Of a DNA stretch of 64,000 bases, positions 45,011 to 54,212 are shown one piece after another. Position 1 is the first letter of the stretch. Each line of letters opens with the position of its first letter. The translations under genes were made by a program, and so were the position numbers. Source of the DNA: Myxococcales bacterium (GTDB lineage: Bacteria > Myxococcota_A > Polyangia > Polyangiales > Ga0077539); NCBI GenBank assembly GCA_030652255.1, contig JAUSAZ010000171.1:43150-107149 (forward strand). Reading direction: 5' to 3'. The notes under the pieces were generated by a model, which did no database searches, was not told the DNA's origin, and saw nothing but the letters and a program-made list of their open reading frames with translations.

Positions 45011-48000
45011 TCACCCGGGCTCACCCTCGTCTTCCTTCGGCGGAAGGGTTCCACCGCCGAAGCGGAGGTAGAGCGCGGGCAGCACCAGGAGGTTGAGCGC
45101 CGTCGAGGTCACCAGCCCCCCGAGGATCACCACCGCCATCGGGTGCTCCACCTCGTGCCCCGGCCGCTGCCCGGCCACCACCAGGGGGAGCAGCGCGAGG
45201 CCCGTGGCCAGGGCCGTCATGAGCACCGGCGCGAGGCGCTCCGCGGAGCCCCGCAGCACCAGCTCGCGCCCGAAGGGAACGCCCTCCTCCACGGCGAGGT
45301 GGCGGTAGTGGCTCACCAGCATGATCCCGTTGCGCGCGGCGATGCCGAGCACGGTCACGAAGCCCACGAGCGACCCGAGGGAGAGCACGCCCGCGCCGAG
45401 GAGGGCGCTCGCCACGCCGCCCACCAGCGCGAAGGGGAGCGTGCCGAAGGCCAGGAGCGTGAGGCGCCACGAGCGGAAGTCGGCGTAGAGCACCATCAGC
45501 ACGCCGAGGATGGAGAGCAGCGCGAAGCCCAGCAGGCGGTTCTGCGCCTTCGCCCGGGCCTCGTACTCGCCCAGCAGCTCGGGGTGGTACCCCGCCGGGA
45601 AGGTCATCCGCGCGACGCGGGCCTGCACGTCGCGGGCGACGCCGCCGAGGTCGCGGCCGCGCACGTTGCAGCTCACGTCGATGCGCCGCGACGCGCCCTC
45701 CCGCTGGATGACGTTGGGCGTCGGCTCCACCAGCACCGCCGCCACGTCGCCGAGCCGCACGGTGCTCCCGGTGGGCGTCTCCAGGCGCAGCTCGCGCACC
45801 GCCGCGAGGTCGGCCCGCACGCGCTCCTCGCTCCAGACCACCACCTCCAGCACCCGCTGCTCTCGGTACACCTCGCCCACGCGCAGGCCCTGGAGCATCG
45901 TCGCCGCCGCCTGGCGAATACCCCCTGGGGTAAGACCCACCCTCCCCGCGGCCGCCGCGTCGACGCGCACCGTCACCTGCGGCACCAGCACCTGGGCCTC
46001 CACCTTCAGGTCGCTGATGCCCGGGACGTCGCGAGACACCCGGGCGACCTCGGCGGCGAGCGAGCGGAGCGTGCCCAGCTCGGGGCCGTAGAGCCGCACC
46101 ACGATGGAGCCGCTGGAGCCCGTGAGCACCTCCTTCACGCGCTCCTGGAGGTAGGTCTGCACGTCGCGGTAGAGGCCGGGGTAGCCGTCGACGGTCTCGC
46201 GGATGCGCGCCACCGTGGGGGCGTAGGGAACGTTCGGGTCGAGGGAGATCCAGAGCTCGGTGAAGTTGGGTCCCACCACCTCGTCGGCCACCTCCGCGCG
46301 GCCGATGTGCGAGCCGAAGTTGCGCACGCCGGGGATGGCCCGGAGCTCGCGCGACACCCGCGCGGTGGTGCGGCGCATGGCGTCGAGGGAGGTTCCGGGC
46401 TGACCCACCCAGTGCATCAGGAAGTCGGTCTCCTGGAAGGTCGGGAGGAACCCCTCGCCCAGGAGCGGAAAGGCCAGCGCCGTCGCGACGAGCAGCGCGG
46501 CGACGGTGGCGAGGGCGGCCCGCGGGCGGTCGATGACGGCGGGGAGCAGGCGGGCGTAGCGGGCGCGGAGCCAGGCGGCGAGCGGCGCGGGGCGGTGGTC
46601 GAGGTGCGCCGGGACGAGCAGGAGGGTGAGCGCGGGGGTGACCGTGAGGGCGACCACCATGGAGGCCGTGACGCCGAGCGCGTAGGCCACCGCGAGCGGC
46701 CGGAAGAACGAGCCCGCGAGGCCGTCGAGCATGAACACCGGCAGGAAGACCAGCACCACGACGGCGGTGGCGTAGACGACGGCGCTGCGCACCTCGAGCG
46801 AGGCGTCGAGCACCACGCGGAAGGCCGGGCGGGGGTGCGCGAGGGCGCGGTTCTGCTGGAGGCGCCGGAGGATGTTCTCGACGTCGATGATGGCGTCGTC
46901 GACGACCTCTCCGAGGGCGATGGCGAGGCCGGCGAGGGTCATGGTGTCGAGGGTTCCGCCGCGCAGGCGCAGCGCGACGACGGCGGCGAGCAGCGACAGG
47001 GGGATGGCCGCCGCGGAGATGAGCGCCGTGCGCCACTCGTAGAGGAAGAGCCCGAGGATGAGCGCCACCAGGATGCAGCCCCACACCAGGGCCTCCTGGA
47101 GGTTGCGCATCGCGCGCTCGATGAAGGTCGCGGGGCGGAAGATGCTCGGGTCGACGTGCACGCCCGCGAGGGCGGGGCGCAGCGCCGCGAGGGCGGCCTC
47201 GACCTGCCGGGTGACCTCCAGGGTGTTGCCCGTGGGCTGCTTCTCCACGATGAGAAGCAACCCGGGGCGGTCGTTGATGACGGCGTCGCCGATGGGGGGG
47301 CCGTGGTCCTCGACGACGGTGGTGACGTCGCCGAGGCGGGGCGCGTTGGGGCGCTGCCCGACGGGCACCGTGGCGAGCGCGGCGGCGGTGGAGGCGACGG
47401 TCTCCTGGCGCACCGCGAGGCGCTGGTTGGGCCCGTCGAGGAAGCCCCCGGCGCCGGGCGCGGTGGCCTCCTGCGCGGCGCGCACCACGTCGGCGAGGCG
47501 CACCCCCTGGGCCTGGAGGCGGGCCGGGTCGACGCGCACCTGGAGCTGCCGGTCGCGCTGCCCCCAGATGGCGACGTTGGCCACGCCGGGGACGGCCATG
47601 AGCCGCGGGCGCACGACCCAGCGCATCAGGTCGGTGAGCTCCATCTGCGAGAGGGTGTCCGACCAGACGCCGATCTTCATGGCGCGGCTGAGGGACGAGA
47701 GCGGCGGGAGGATCACCGGCGGGCGCGCGGCGGCGGGGAGCTGCGGGGCGACGCGGGCGAGGCGCTCCTGCACGAGCTGCCGGGCGACGAGGAGGTCGGT
47801 GCCCTCGTCGAAGATGAGCAGCACGGAGGAGAGCCCGAGCACGGACTTGGAGCGAAGGGTCTTGAGCCCGGTGACGCCGTGGAGGGCGCTCTCCAGGGTG
47901 ACCGTGACGAAGCGCTCGACCTCCTCGGAGGAGAGCGCCGGGGCCTCGGTCTGCACCTCCACCCTCGGGGGCGCGAACTCCGGGAAGACGTCCAGCGGGG

Positions 48001-48097
48001 CGGTCTGCGCGACGCGCACCCCGACGCCCATGAACACGATGGCGAGCGCCGCCACGACGACGCGCAGCCGCAGGGCGAGGGCGACGAGGGCGCGCAT
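45011..48097 (-). CDS. RND efflux inner-membrane pump, CusA/CzcA (HME) family
   Basis: 1028 residues with twelve predicted helices and two large periplasmic loops. Family features: N-terminal helix then [20 protein letters not shown], a TM4 charged cluster [16 protein letters not shown], and [14 protein letters not shown] in the second half. It is the proton-driven pump of a tripartite exporter. HME pumps usually export Cu/Ag or Zn/Co/Cd, but the Met-rich sites of CusA and the CzcA DFG-type signature are not evident here. Last gene of an OMF-MFP-RND operon; the start lies 1 base after the adaptor stop. Confidence 0.9.
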   Translation of the reverse strand: MRALVALALRLRVVVAALAIVFMGVGVRVAQTAPLDVFPEFAPPRVEVQTEAPALSSEEVERFVTVTLESALHGVTGLKTLRSKSVLGLSSVLLIFDEGTDLLVARQLVQERLARVAPQLPAAARPPVILPPLSSLSRAMKIGVWSDTLSQMELTDLMRWVVRPRLMAVPGVANVAIWGQRDRQLQVRVDPARLQAQGVRLADVVRAAQEATAPGAGGFLDGPNQRLAVRQETVASTAAALATVPVGQRPNAPRLGDVTTVVEDHGPPIGDAVINDRPGLLLIVEKQPTGNTLEVTRQVEAALAALRPALAGVHVDPSIFRPATFIERAMRNLQEALVWGCILVALILGLFLYEWRTALISAAAIPLSLLAAVVALRLRGGTLDTMTLAGLAIALGEVVDDAIIDVENILRRLQQNRALAHPRPAFRVVLDASLEVRSAVVYATAVVVLVFLPVFMLDGLAGSFFRPLAVAYALGVTASMVVALTVTPALTLLLVPAHLDHRPAPLAAWLRARYARLLPAVIDRPRAALATVAALLVATALAFPLLGEGFLPTFQETDFLMHWVGQPGTSLDAMRRTTARVSRELRAIPGVRNFGSHIGRAEVADEVVGPNFTELWISLDPNVPYAPTVARIRETVDGYPGLYRDVQTYLQERVKEVLTGSSGSIVVRLYGPELGTLRSLAAEVARVSRDVPGISDLKVEAQVLVPQVTVRVDAAAAGRVGLTPGGIRQAAATMLQGLRVGEVYREQRVLEVVVWSEERVRADLAAVRELRLETPTGSTVRLGDVAAVLVEPTPNVIQREGASRRIDVSCNVRGRDLGGVARDVQARVARMTFPAGYHPELLGEYEARAKAQNRLLGFALLSILGVLMVLYADFRSWRLTLLAFGTLPFALVGGVASALLGAGVLSLGSLVGFVTVLGIAARNGIMLVSHYRHLAVEEGVPFGRELVLRGSAERLAPVLMTALATGLALLPLVVAGQRPGHEVEHPMAVVILGGLVTSTALNLLVLPALYLRFGGGTLPPKEDEGEPG

Positions 48098-48098
48098 C

Positions 48099-49283
48099 TC
48101 AGTGCCCCGCCCCGAACTCGGTGCCGTAGAGCTCGGCCGCCCCGACGGCCACGACGGTGGCTCCCTCGCGGGGTCCGCGGGCGAGCAGCGCGCGGTCGCC
48201 CTCGACGCGCAACACGGCCACCCGCCTGCGGACGTACACCCCGGGGCTCGTCGTCTCGTAGACCCACTCGCCGCCGTGGATGTCCGTGATCACCGCGGAG
48301 GAAGGGACCGAGAGCGCGGACTCCGGCGCATGGCCCGGGATGGACACCCGCACACGCTCCCCCTGACGCAGCGCCGCGGCGGCGGGGGAGAGCGCGTAGA
48401 AGAGGTCGACCGTGGCCGCGACGGGATCGGCGGAGGGAGGAGCGACCACCGGGTCGGCGGGGCTCCCGGCGGCGGAGGCGGGCTCGCCGAGGCGGGCGAC
48501 GCGGGCGGTGGCCTGCGGGTCGATGGCCGCGAGGTCACCGGCGTACACGGGCACGCGCACCCAGAGGGCGTCGGCGGCGGCGACCTCGACGAGGCTCGCG
48601 CCCGCGGCGACCATCTGGCCGGGCGCGGCGAGGAGCTGTCGCACGACGCCCGCGCGGGGGGCGGTGACGGGCACGCGGACGTCGGAGTCGAGGGGGGCGC
48701 GGCGCAGCACGGCGAGGCGGGCCTCGGCGGCGCGCACCTCGGCGGCGGCGGTGTCGCGGTCGGCGCGGGCCTCCTCGGCGGCGCGCTCGCTGCCGGCGCG
48801 CTGGCGGGCGAGGAGCTCGGTGCGGGCGGCGCGCTGGGCGCTCGCGGCGAGGCGAGCGCGGGCGGCGTCGAGGGTGCGTACGCTCTGCGCGCGGACGTCG
48901 CGGTCGGCGGGCGCGAAGGGCGTGAGCCACAGGAGCAGGGCGCCCTGGGCGACGGTGGTCCCGGGCCGGGGGAGGCCCTGGGCGGGGGCGTGGACGGTGC
49001 CCGCGAGCGGGGCGGCGAGGGTGAGCGCGCGGCCCGGCGGGACGCTCACGTCGCCCGCGAAGACGCGCACCTCCGCGCCCGCGTGGCGTAGCACCGGGGC
49101 GGTGGTGACGCCGAGGCGCTCCACGGCGCGCGGGGTGAGGGTCACGGTGGTGAGCTCGGACTCCTTCACGGCGTGGGCGACGGTGGCCGGGTGGGTGGCG
49201 TGCGCCGCGGGCGCGGGGCTGCGCTGGCAGGCCGACGTGAGCAGCAGGGCGAGCGCGGCGGCGGTGGGGGTCGGTGGCTTCAT
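48099..49283 (-). CDS. RND efflux periplasmic adaptor lipoprotein (CusB/CzcB type)
   Basis: 394 residues with lipoprotein signal [11 protein letters not shown] and a short His-bearing N-terminal segment ([12 protein letters not shown]). Then follow a lipoyl-like half ([18 protein letters not shown]), an alpha-helical hairpin rich in Ala/Arg (~125-200), the second lipoyl half ([20 protein letters not shown]), and beta-barrel and membrane-proximal domains. It bridges the RND pump and outer-membrane channel. Start ATG 49283 overlaps the OMF stop by ATGA. The ORF-track start at 51002 is a read-through shadow. Confidence 0.88.
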   Translation of the reverse strand: MKPPTPTAAALALLLTSACQRSPAPAAHATHPATVAHAVKESELTTVTLTPRAVERLGVTTAPVLRHAGAEVRVFAGDVSVPPGRALTLAAPLAGTVHAPAQGLPRPGTTVAQGALLLWLTPFAPADRDVRAQSVRTLDAARARLAASAQRAARTELLARQRAGSERAAEEARADRDTAAAEVRAAEARLAVLRRAPLDSDVRVPVTAPRAGVVRQLLAAPGQMVAAGASLVEVAAADALWVRVPVYAGDLAAIDPQATARVARLGEPASAAGSPADPVVAPPSADPVAATVDLFYALSPAAAALRQGERVRVSIPGHAPESALSVPSSAVITDIHGGEWVYETTSPGVYVRRRVAVLRVEGDRALLARGPREGATVVAVGAAELYGTEFGAGH

Positions 49284-50590
49284 CGGGGTGTTCCTCCGGC
49301 GCTGCGGTCGCGCTGTGCGAGCGCGCGGCGGACGTCGGCTTCGAGCTCGACGACCCGGAGGCGGCCGTCGATCGCGCGCCGGGTGGCGTCGAGCACGACG
49401 AGGTAGGACGCCTCGCCGGCGGTGAACTGCTCGTTGGCGTGGCCCACCGAGCGCTCGAGGGAGGGCGACACCTCGGCGCGCCAGCGGGCGAGCGAGGCGC
49501 GCGCCTGGGCGAGCTGCCCGTGGGCCTGCGTGACCTCCGCGACGACCTGCTGACGTAGCGCGACGGCGCGCCAGGTGGTTTGCTCGACCTCGGCCTCGGC
49601 GCGGCCGATGGGGCCCTGGTTCTGGTTGAAGATCGGGAGCGGGGCGATGAGCCCGGGCCCGAGGGCGAGGCCGTCGATGGGGTTGAGGGTCACGGCGTCG
49701 AGGGCGGCGGTGAAGGACACGATGCGGGTGCGCTCCCAGCCCGCGCGGGCGGCGGCGGCCTCGATCGCGAGGCCCGCGGCGTGGAGGTCGGGGCGCGCGG
49801 AGAGCGCGAAGCGCACGACCTCGGCGACGGGGGCGTCGGGCGCCGGGTCGGCGGGCGCGTCGGCGACGGCGCGGAGGGGACGCGGGTCGGCCGCGAAGCC
49901 CACGAGGGCGCGGAGGGCGACGAGGGCGAGCTGCTGGTCGGCCTCGGCGCGCAGGGAGGCGTCGCGGGCGGTGAGGGCCTCGGCGCGGGCGGACTCGAGC
50001 TCGGCGTCGCCCACGTCCCCGGCGGCCGCGCGCAGGCGGGTGATCTCGATGATGGCGTCGAGGGTCGCGGCGGCCTCGGCGCGCACGCGCTGGCGCTCCC
50101 CGGCGAGCACGGCGTCGGCGTGGGCGAGGCGCACGTCGCGGGCGAGGTCGAGGCCCGTCTGCACGAGGCTGCGGGCCACGCGCTCGACGTCGCGCTGCGC
50201 GGCGGCCACGCGGCGACCGCGCTGCCAGAGGGCCTCGAGCGGAGCCTGCACGCGAAACGACAGCGGGTGCGAGGCCACCGGGAGCATCAGCGTGAGCAGG
50301 GGGTTGGGAAGCTGACCGGCCTCCTCGAGGTCGGCGCGGGAGAACCCGAGCTGGGCGAGGTCGGCGTGGAAGCGGGGGTTGTTCCAGAGGGCGAGCGCGA
50401 CGGCCTCGTCGGCGGTGAGCCCGTCGTCGAGGCTGACCCCTCGGGGGACCGACGGCGCGTCGGCGGGGCGCTGCGGGCCGACGGCCGCGCCCGTGCGGCG
50501 CGCGAGGTCGCGGGCGATCCAGGCGTGGTCGTAGGGAGAGGTCGCGCAGCCGAGGACGGTGGCGAGGGCTACGGGCGCGAGGCGGTGCAT
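49280..50590 (-). CDS. Outer-membrane efflux channel lipoprotein (TolC/CusC type)
   Basis: 436 residues from MHRLAPVALATVLGCATSPY, with a lipobox Cys. Two OEP-type helical hairpin repeats are visible (EAVALALWNNPRFHADLAQLGF ... and RPDLHAAGLAIEAAAARAGWE...), each followed by beta-strand segments (LPNPLLTLMLPVASHPL; LPIFNQNQGPIGRAEAEVEQ). The trimer would form the outer-membrane duct for the adaptor and pump encoded just downstream. ATG 50590 is preferred to 50602 because the signal peptide begins there. Confidence 0.87.
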   Translation of the reverse strand: MHRLAPVALATVLGCATSPYDHAWIARDLARRTGAAVGPQRPADAPSVPRGVSLDDGLTADEAVALALWNNPRFHADLAQLGFSRADLEEAGQLPNPLLTLMLPVASHPLSFRVQAPLEALWQRGRRVAAAQRDVERVARSLVQTGLDLARDVRLAHADAVLAGERQRVRAEAAATLDAIIEITRLRAAAGDVGDAELESARAEALTARDASLRAEADQQLALVALRALVGFAADPRPLRAVADAPADPAPDAPVAEVVRFALSARPDLHAAGLAIEAAAARAGWERTRIVSFTAALDAVTLNPIDGLALGPGLIAPLPIFNQNQGPIGRAEAEVEQTTWRAVALRQQVVAEVTQAHGQLAQARASLARWRAEVSPSLERSVGHANEQFTAGEASYLVVLDATRRAIDGRLRVVELEADVRRALAQRDRSAGGTPR

Positions 50591-50766
50591 GAGTGGGCGC
50601 ACCGTATCGGGCGCACCCTAACGGGAGCCTAACGGCCATCCCGCTGGTGGGCGTCGCTCCGGGCGACGGGCGCAGCTCGACCGTTGCCGCGGGCGCCGCG
50701 ATGGTGCCAACGTCCCCCCCCTGATTCATCGAGGCACACATCGACCGAGCGGGGGAGTGACGGGGA
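50591..50766. other. Divergent intergenic region between efflux operon and WYL gene
   Basis: 176 bases holding the control regions of both divergent units. A short direct repeat GGGCGCACC occurs twice near 50594-50616 beside CCTAACGG-like copies (CTAACGGGAGCCTAACGG). These could be operator half-sites. No CRISPR repeat or leader is present. Confidence 0.35.
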
Positions 50767-51783
50767 ATGGGGAGACGGGGCGCATCGGACTCGGCCATGA
50801 GGGCCATCGGACTCTTCCTGGAGCGATCGGTGTGGGTGCAGGCCGAGCTGGCGCGCGCGCTGGGACTGACCACCGACGCGACCCGCGCGGTGCTGCGCTC
50901 GCTCTGCGACGCCCAGGTGCCGCTGCGGTCCGAGCGGCGGGGGCCGCAGGTGCAGTGGCGCCTCGACGAGGCCTGGCTCGCGGGCAGCGTGCGCATCCGC
51001 AAGGCGATGCTGCCGGAGTTCTACGCGCTGATCCTGAGCGCCCCGCGGGCCCCGGGGCGGGAGCGCTTCGTGCGCGAGCTGCTCGCCGGGGGAGGCTGGA
51101 GCGAGAAGGCCGTGGACGCCATCGTGCCCGCGACGATGCCCGACGAGGTCGACCGGCACGCGCGCGCGCTGCTGGAGTCGGTGCGCCGGCGGCAGTGCCT
51201 CGCGATCAAGTACCACAGCCAGAGCAGCGGCGACCTGAGCTGGCGCGACGTCTCGCCGCAGCTGGTCGAGCACGCGGGCACGGCGCGGGTCATCGCGTGG
51301 TGCCACCGCAGCGCGGCGCTCAAGGTGTTTCGCATCGACCGCATCCAGGACAGCGCGGCGCGCCCGGCGCTGATGTTCCGAGAGACGCCGCGGGCGGAGG
51401 TGGAGGACTTCCTGCGCGGCGGGGTGAACGGCTACCGGGGCGCGGTGCGGGTGCCGTTCTGGTTCGAGGTGCGGCGCGCCGAGCGCTGGATCGAGGACAA
51501 CCTCCCGAGCATGGTGACCTTCACCAAGAGCGTGCGCGGCGACCGCGTGCGGGTGGAGGGGGAGGTCGCCGGGCACCTCGTGCTGGCGCGCTTCGTGGCG
51601 AGCCTCGGCGGCCACGTGCTGGCGATGGACCCTGGCCTCGCGGCGGCGGTGCGCGACGTGGCGGAGGGCGCCCTCGCGGCGGCCAACGCGGCGCTGAACG
51701 CTGGCGCAGTGCCGGCTATCAGCGACGATGCACCGCCACGGATAGCCCTCATCGACGTCCGTAGAGTCGCCCGGAAGCGATGA
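50767..51783 (+). CDS. WYL-domain transcriptional regulator with N-terminal HTH
   Basis: 338 residues. Winged-helix DNA-binding part at ~10-75 (LFLERSVWVQAELARALGLTTDATRAVLRSL). A WYL-type SH3-like ligand domain at ~140-215 (QCLAIKYHSQSSGDLSWRDVSPQLVEHAGTARVIAWC) and a C-terminal WCX-like region (VRVEGEVAGHLVLARFVASLGGHVLAMDP) follow. WYL proteins are frequent regulators of CRISPR-Cas and other defence loci and bind nucleic-acid ligands. Its stop overlaps the cas6 start by ATGA, so the two are co-translated. ATG 50767 is used; the ATG at 50797 is an alternative. Confidence 0.88.
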   Translation: MGRRGASDSAMRAIGLFLERSVWVQAELARALGLTTDATRAVLRSLCDAQVPLRSERRGPQVQWRLDEAWLAGSVRIRKAMLPEFYALILSAPRAPGRERFVRELLAGGGWSEKAVDAIVPATMPDEVDRHARALLESVRRRQCLAIKYHSQSSGDLSWRDVSPQLVEHAGTARVIAWCHRSAALKVFRIDRIQDSAARPALMFRETPRAEVEDFLRGGVNGYRGAVRVPFWFEVRRAERWIEDNLPSMVTFTKSVRGDRVRVEGEVAGHLVLARFVASLGGHVLAMDPGLAAAVRDVAEGALAAANAALNAGAVPAISDDAPPRIALIDVRRVARKR

Positions 51784-52388
51784 ATGAAGCCCCCCCGGAC
51801 CCATGGATCGAGACCCCCGCCCGGGTCGACCTGGCCTTCCCCCTGACGGGCGACCCCGTGCCCGCCGAGCACGGCTACGCCCTCTTCTCGGCGCTGTGCC
51901 GCACGCTGGGCGACCTCCACGGCGCGGCGTGGCTCGCGGTGCACCCCATCGACGCCGCGCCCGAGGGCGGCGGCGCGCTGCGGCTGCGGGTCGACCCGGC
52001 GCAGGCGGCGCGGGTGCTGCCCCTCGCCGGGGCGACGCTGCGTCTCGACGGCGCCCGGATGGCCGTCGGCGAGGCCCGGGTCATGCCCATCGTGCCGGCG
52101 CCCACGCTGGCCGCGCGGATGGTGGTGCTGCGCAACGGGGTCGCGGCGCGGGCGGACTTCGAGGCGGCGCTCGCCCAGCGGCTGGCGGCGCTCGGGGTGC
52201 GCGCGGTGGCGGAGGTGCCGACGTCGGCGCTCGACGACGGGCGGCGCGTGCTGCGCATCCGTCAGCAGGCGATCGCGGGGTACCCGGTGGTCCTGCGGGG
52301 GCTGTCGGAGCAGGACTCCCGACGGGTGCAGTCGCTCGGCGTGGGCGGCCGCCAGCGCTTCGGCTGCGGGGTGTTCGCCCCGCGGTGA
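51780..52388 (+). CDS. cas6: Lone Cas6 endoribonuclease, Cmx6 (I-MYXAN) subtype
   Basis: 202 residues. The pattern matches the Cmx6 branch of Cas6: an N-terminal ferredoxin-like part (VDLAFPLTGDPVPAEHGYAL), LPLAGATLRLDG, a second RAMP half (LRIRQQAIAGYPVVLRGLS), and the C-terminal glycine-rich loop GVGGRQRFGCGVF. Cas6 cuts precursor CRISPR RNA within repeat hairpins. The active-site residue cannot be assigned by eye; His near residue 30 (PAEHGY) is a candidate. No CRISPR array, Cas7/Cas5/Cas8, Cas3 or Cas1/2 occurs in the window. It is fused in an operon only to the WYL regulator, so it may process an array elsewhere or serve another RNA. Confidence 0.85.
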   Translation: MNEAPPDPWIETPARVDLAFPLTGDPVPAEHGYALFSALCRTLGDLHGAAWLAVHPIDAAPEGGGALRLRVDPAQAARVLPLAGATLRLDGARMAVGEARVMPIVPAPTLAARMVVLRNGVAARADFEAALAQRLAALGVRAVAEVPTSALDDGRRVLRIRQQAIAGYPVVLRGLSEQDSRRVQSLGVGGRQRFGCGVFAPR

Positions 52389-52398
52389 GCGCGCGCGA

Positions 52399-54075
52399 TC
52401 ACAGGTGGTAGGTGATCGTGTACTCGACGCTCTCGCGCAGCGGCAGCGAGCAGACCTTCTCCATCCGGAGGTACACGGTGCTGTCCTCGGTGTAGAGCCC
52501 GAAGGCCGTCGACGACATGGTGTTCGAGCCGCTGCCGCTCACGGCCATGCTGGCGGTGGTGCGGTCGGTGAACAGGGTGACCACGTAGCACGACCCGCTG
52601 CTGCTGCCGCCGCTGGTGACCACCGTGACGCCGTAGTTGTTGGCGCAGAGCGTCCCGCCGACGGCCCGCACGGAGTACCAGTCCGGCGCCGCCCCGACGG
52701 TGGCCACGAAGCCCGGCGCCGAGGGCGAGTGGGGCCGTGCGTCCGAGGGGATGCGCACGTTGTTGATGGTCCCGGTGGCGGTGTCCGAGCAGCTCTGGCT
52801 GCCGCGCGGGGTCGCCCCCGACTGCGTGTGGCCCGCGATGGTGTCGTCGAGCACCTCGCAGCCGTCGCCGGTGAGCCCGTTGACGTCGTAGCTGTTGGCG
52901 CCGCAGGTGAGCGCCCCGCCCGGGCACACCCCGCCCGCGCAGCCCGCGCTGCACACGGCCCCGCAGGCGCCGCAGTGGCCGCCGTCATTCTGGAGGTTGA
53001 CGCAACGTCCGCCGCAGAGCGTGAGCCCGGCCGGGCACGCGCACGCCCCGCGGGTGCAGACCGTGCCCGCGGCGCACGCCCGGCCGCAGGCCCCGCAGTG
53101 GGCCGCGTCGGTCTGCGCGTCGACGCAGCGGCCGTCGCAGCGCAGCGCCCCGCCCGCGCAGGTGCAGGCCCCGGCCACGCACACGAGCGCGGCGCCGCAG
53201 CCCGTCCGGCACGCGCCGCAGTTGGCGACGTCCGAGCGGGTGTCGGCCTCGCAGCCGTCGTTCGCCGAGCCGTTGCAGTCGGCGTAGCCCGGGTTGCACA
53301 CGATCGAGCACGCCCCCGCGCCGGTGCAGCGACCGGCCGCGTTGGCGGCCCCGGGGCAGGCCGTGACGGTCTGCGTCGCGCCGTCGGCGCTGCAGGTCCG
53401 TCGCTCGGCCCCGGCGCCACACTCGACCGATCCCGGCGCGCAGGCCCGCGCCTGGCAGCGGCCGCCGAGGCAGCCCATGCCCGCGGGGCACACCATGTCG
53501 ACGTAGCCCGTGCGGGGGTCGCAGGTGCGCACCCGGCCCTCGGCGCAGGTGCTCGGGCCCGCCGCGCAGCGGGGCGCGCGGCAGACGGCGTCGGCGCCGC
53601 ACACCTGCCCGCCCGTGCAGTCGACGTCGGTGAGGCACTCGACGCAGAGCATCCGCACCGGGTCGCACACCAGGCTGAGCGCGCCGCACTCGCGGGACGA
53701 GCGGCAGGTCACGGCGCCGTCGCCGACGCCCGCGTCGGCCGCGGGGACGTCGAGCGCCGGGGGGACGTCCGCGACCGGGGCGTCGAGGGCCGTCGGGGCG
53801 TCGGTCACCCGCGGGGCATCCGCGACCGGGGCGTCGATCGCCGCCGGGGCGTCCTCGACGGGCGCGTCGACCGTGGCGGGCGCGTCGTCCGCGGCGGGCG
53901 CGTCGGGGGCGCCCGTCTCGGCGACGGCGGCGTCGCGCCCCGATGCGTCGAGGTCGAAGTCGCCCCCGCGGGAGGGGCCGCAGCCGGCGAGCGCGAGCGC
54001 GAGTCCGAGCGGAGCAGCCAGCAGGGCCGACGAGCGATTCAATGGACGGGACCTTCCGGGTCGATGGGGGATCAT
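52399..54075 (-). CDS. Cys-rich surface lipoprotein with DAP repeats
   Basis: 558 residues with lipoprotein signal LGLALALAGC. A DAPA/DAPV-rich stalk follows (~40-120), then a long Cys-rich region of repeated modules (CVECLTDVDCTGGQVCGAD; NCGACRTGC; HCGACGRACAAGTVC; HCGACGAVCSAGC) resembling myxobacterial Stigma-type or EB-like cysteine modules. A ~140-residue C-terminal beta domain without cysteine clusters ends the protein. Probably a disulfide-rigid surface protein; such proteins are common in Myxococcota and have no assigned function. It converges with cas6 with only 10 bases between them. Confidence 0.78.
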   Translation of the reverse strand: MIPHRPGRSRPLNRSSALLAAPLGLALALAGCGPSRGGDFDLDASGRDAAVAETGAPDAPAADDAPATVDAPVEDAPAAIDAPVADAPRVTDAPTALDAPVADVPPALDVPAADAGVGDGAVTCRSSRECGALSLVCDPVRMLCVECLTDVDCTGGQVCGADAVCRAPRCAAGPSTCAEGRVRTCDPRTGYVDMVCPAGMGCLGGRCQARACAPGSVECGAGAERRTCSADGATQTVTACPGAANAAGRCTGAGACSIVCNPGYADCNGSANDGCEADTRSDVANCGACRTGCGAALVCVAGACTCAGGALRCDGRCVDAQTDAAHCGACGRACAAGTVCTRGACACPAGLTLCGGRCVNLQNDGGHCGACGAVCSAGCAGGVCPGGALTCGANSYDVNGLTGDGCEVLDDTIAGHTQSGATPRGSQSCSDTATGTINNVRIPSDARPHSPSAPGFVATVGAAPDWYSVRAVGGTLCANNYGVTVVTSGGSSSGSCYVVTLFTDRTTASMAVSGSGSNTMSSTAFGLYTEDSTVYLRMEKVCSLPLRESVEYTITYHL

Positions 54076-54212
54076 GGACGCCGCGACGACGACGGCGCGG
54101 GCCGGGGAGTAACCCGTCCACCGTAGCGGATCCAGTCATCGACCGGGTCCAAGGTGGCTGCGAATCACGTTCGCAGATCTGCGACGACGCGCATCGCCCG
54201 ACGCGGGTGGGT

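Noticed and set aside
44555-48289. 1244-residue plus-strand ORF across GST remnant and RND gene
   Set aside because: Low-complexity reading opposite a clear RND pump; only its first part is informative, showing the second frame of the GST remnant.
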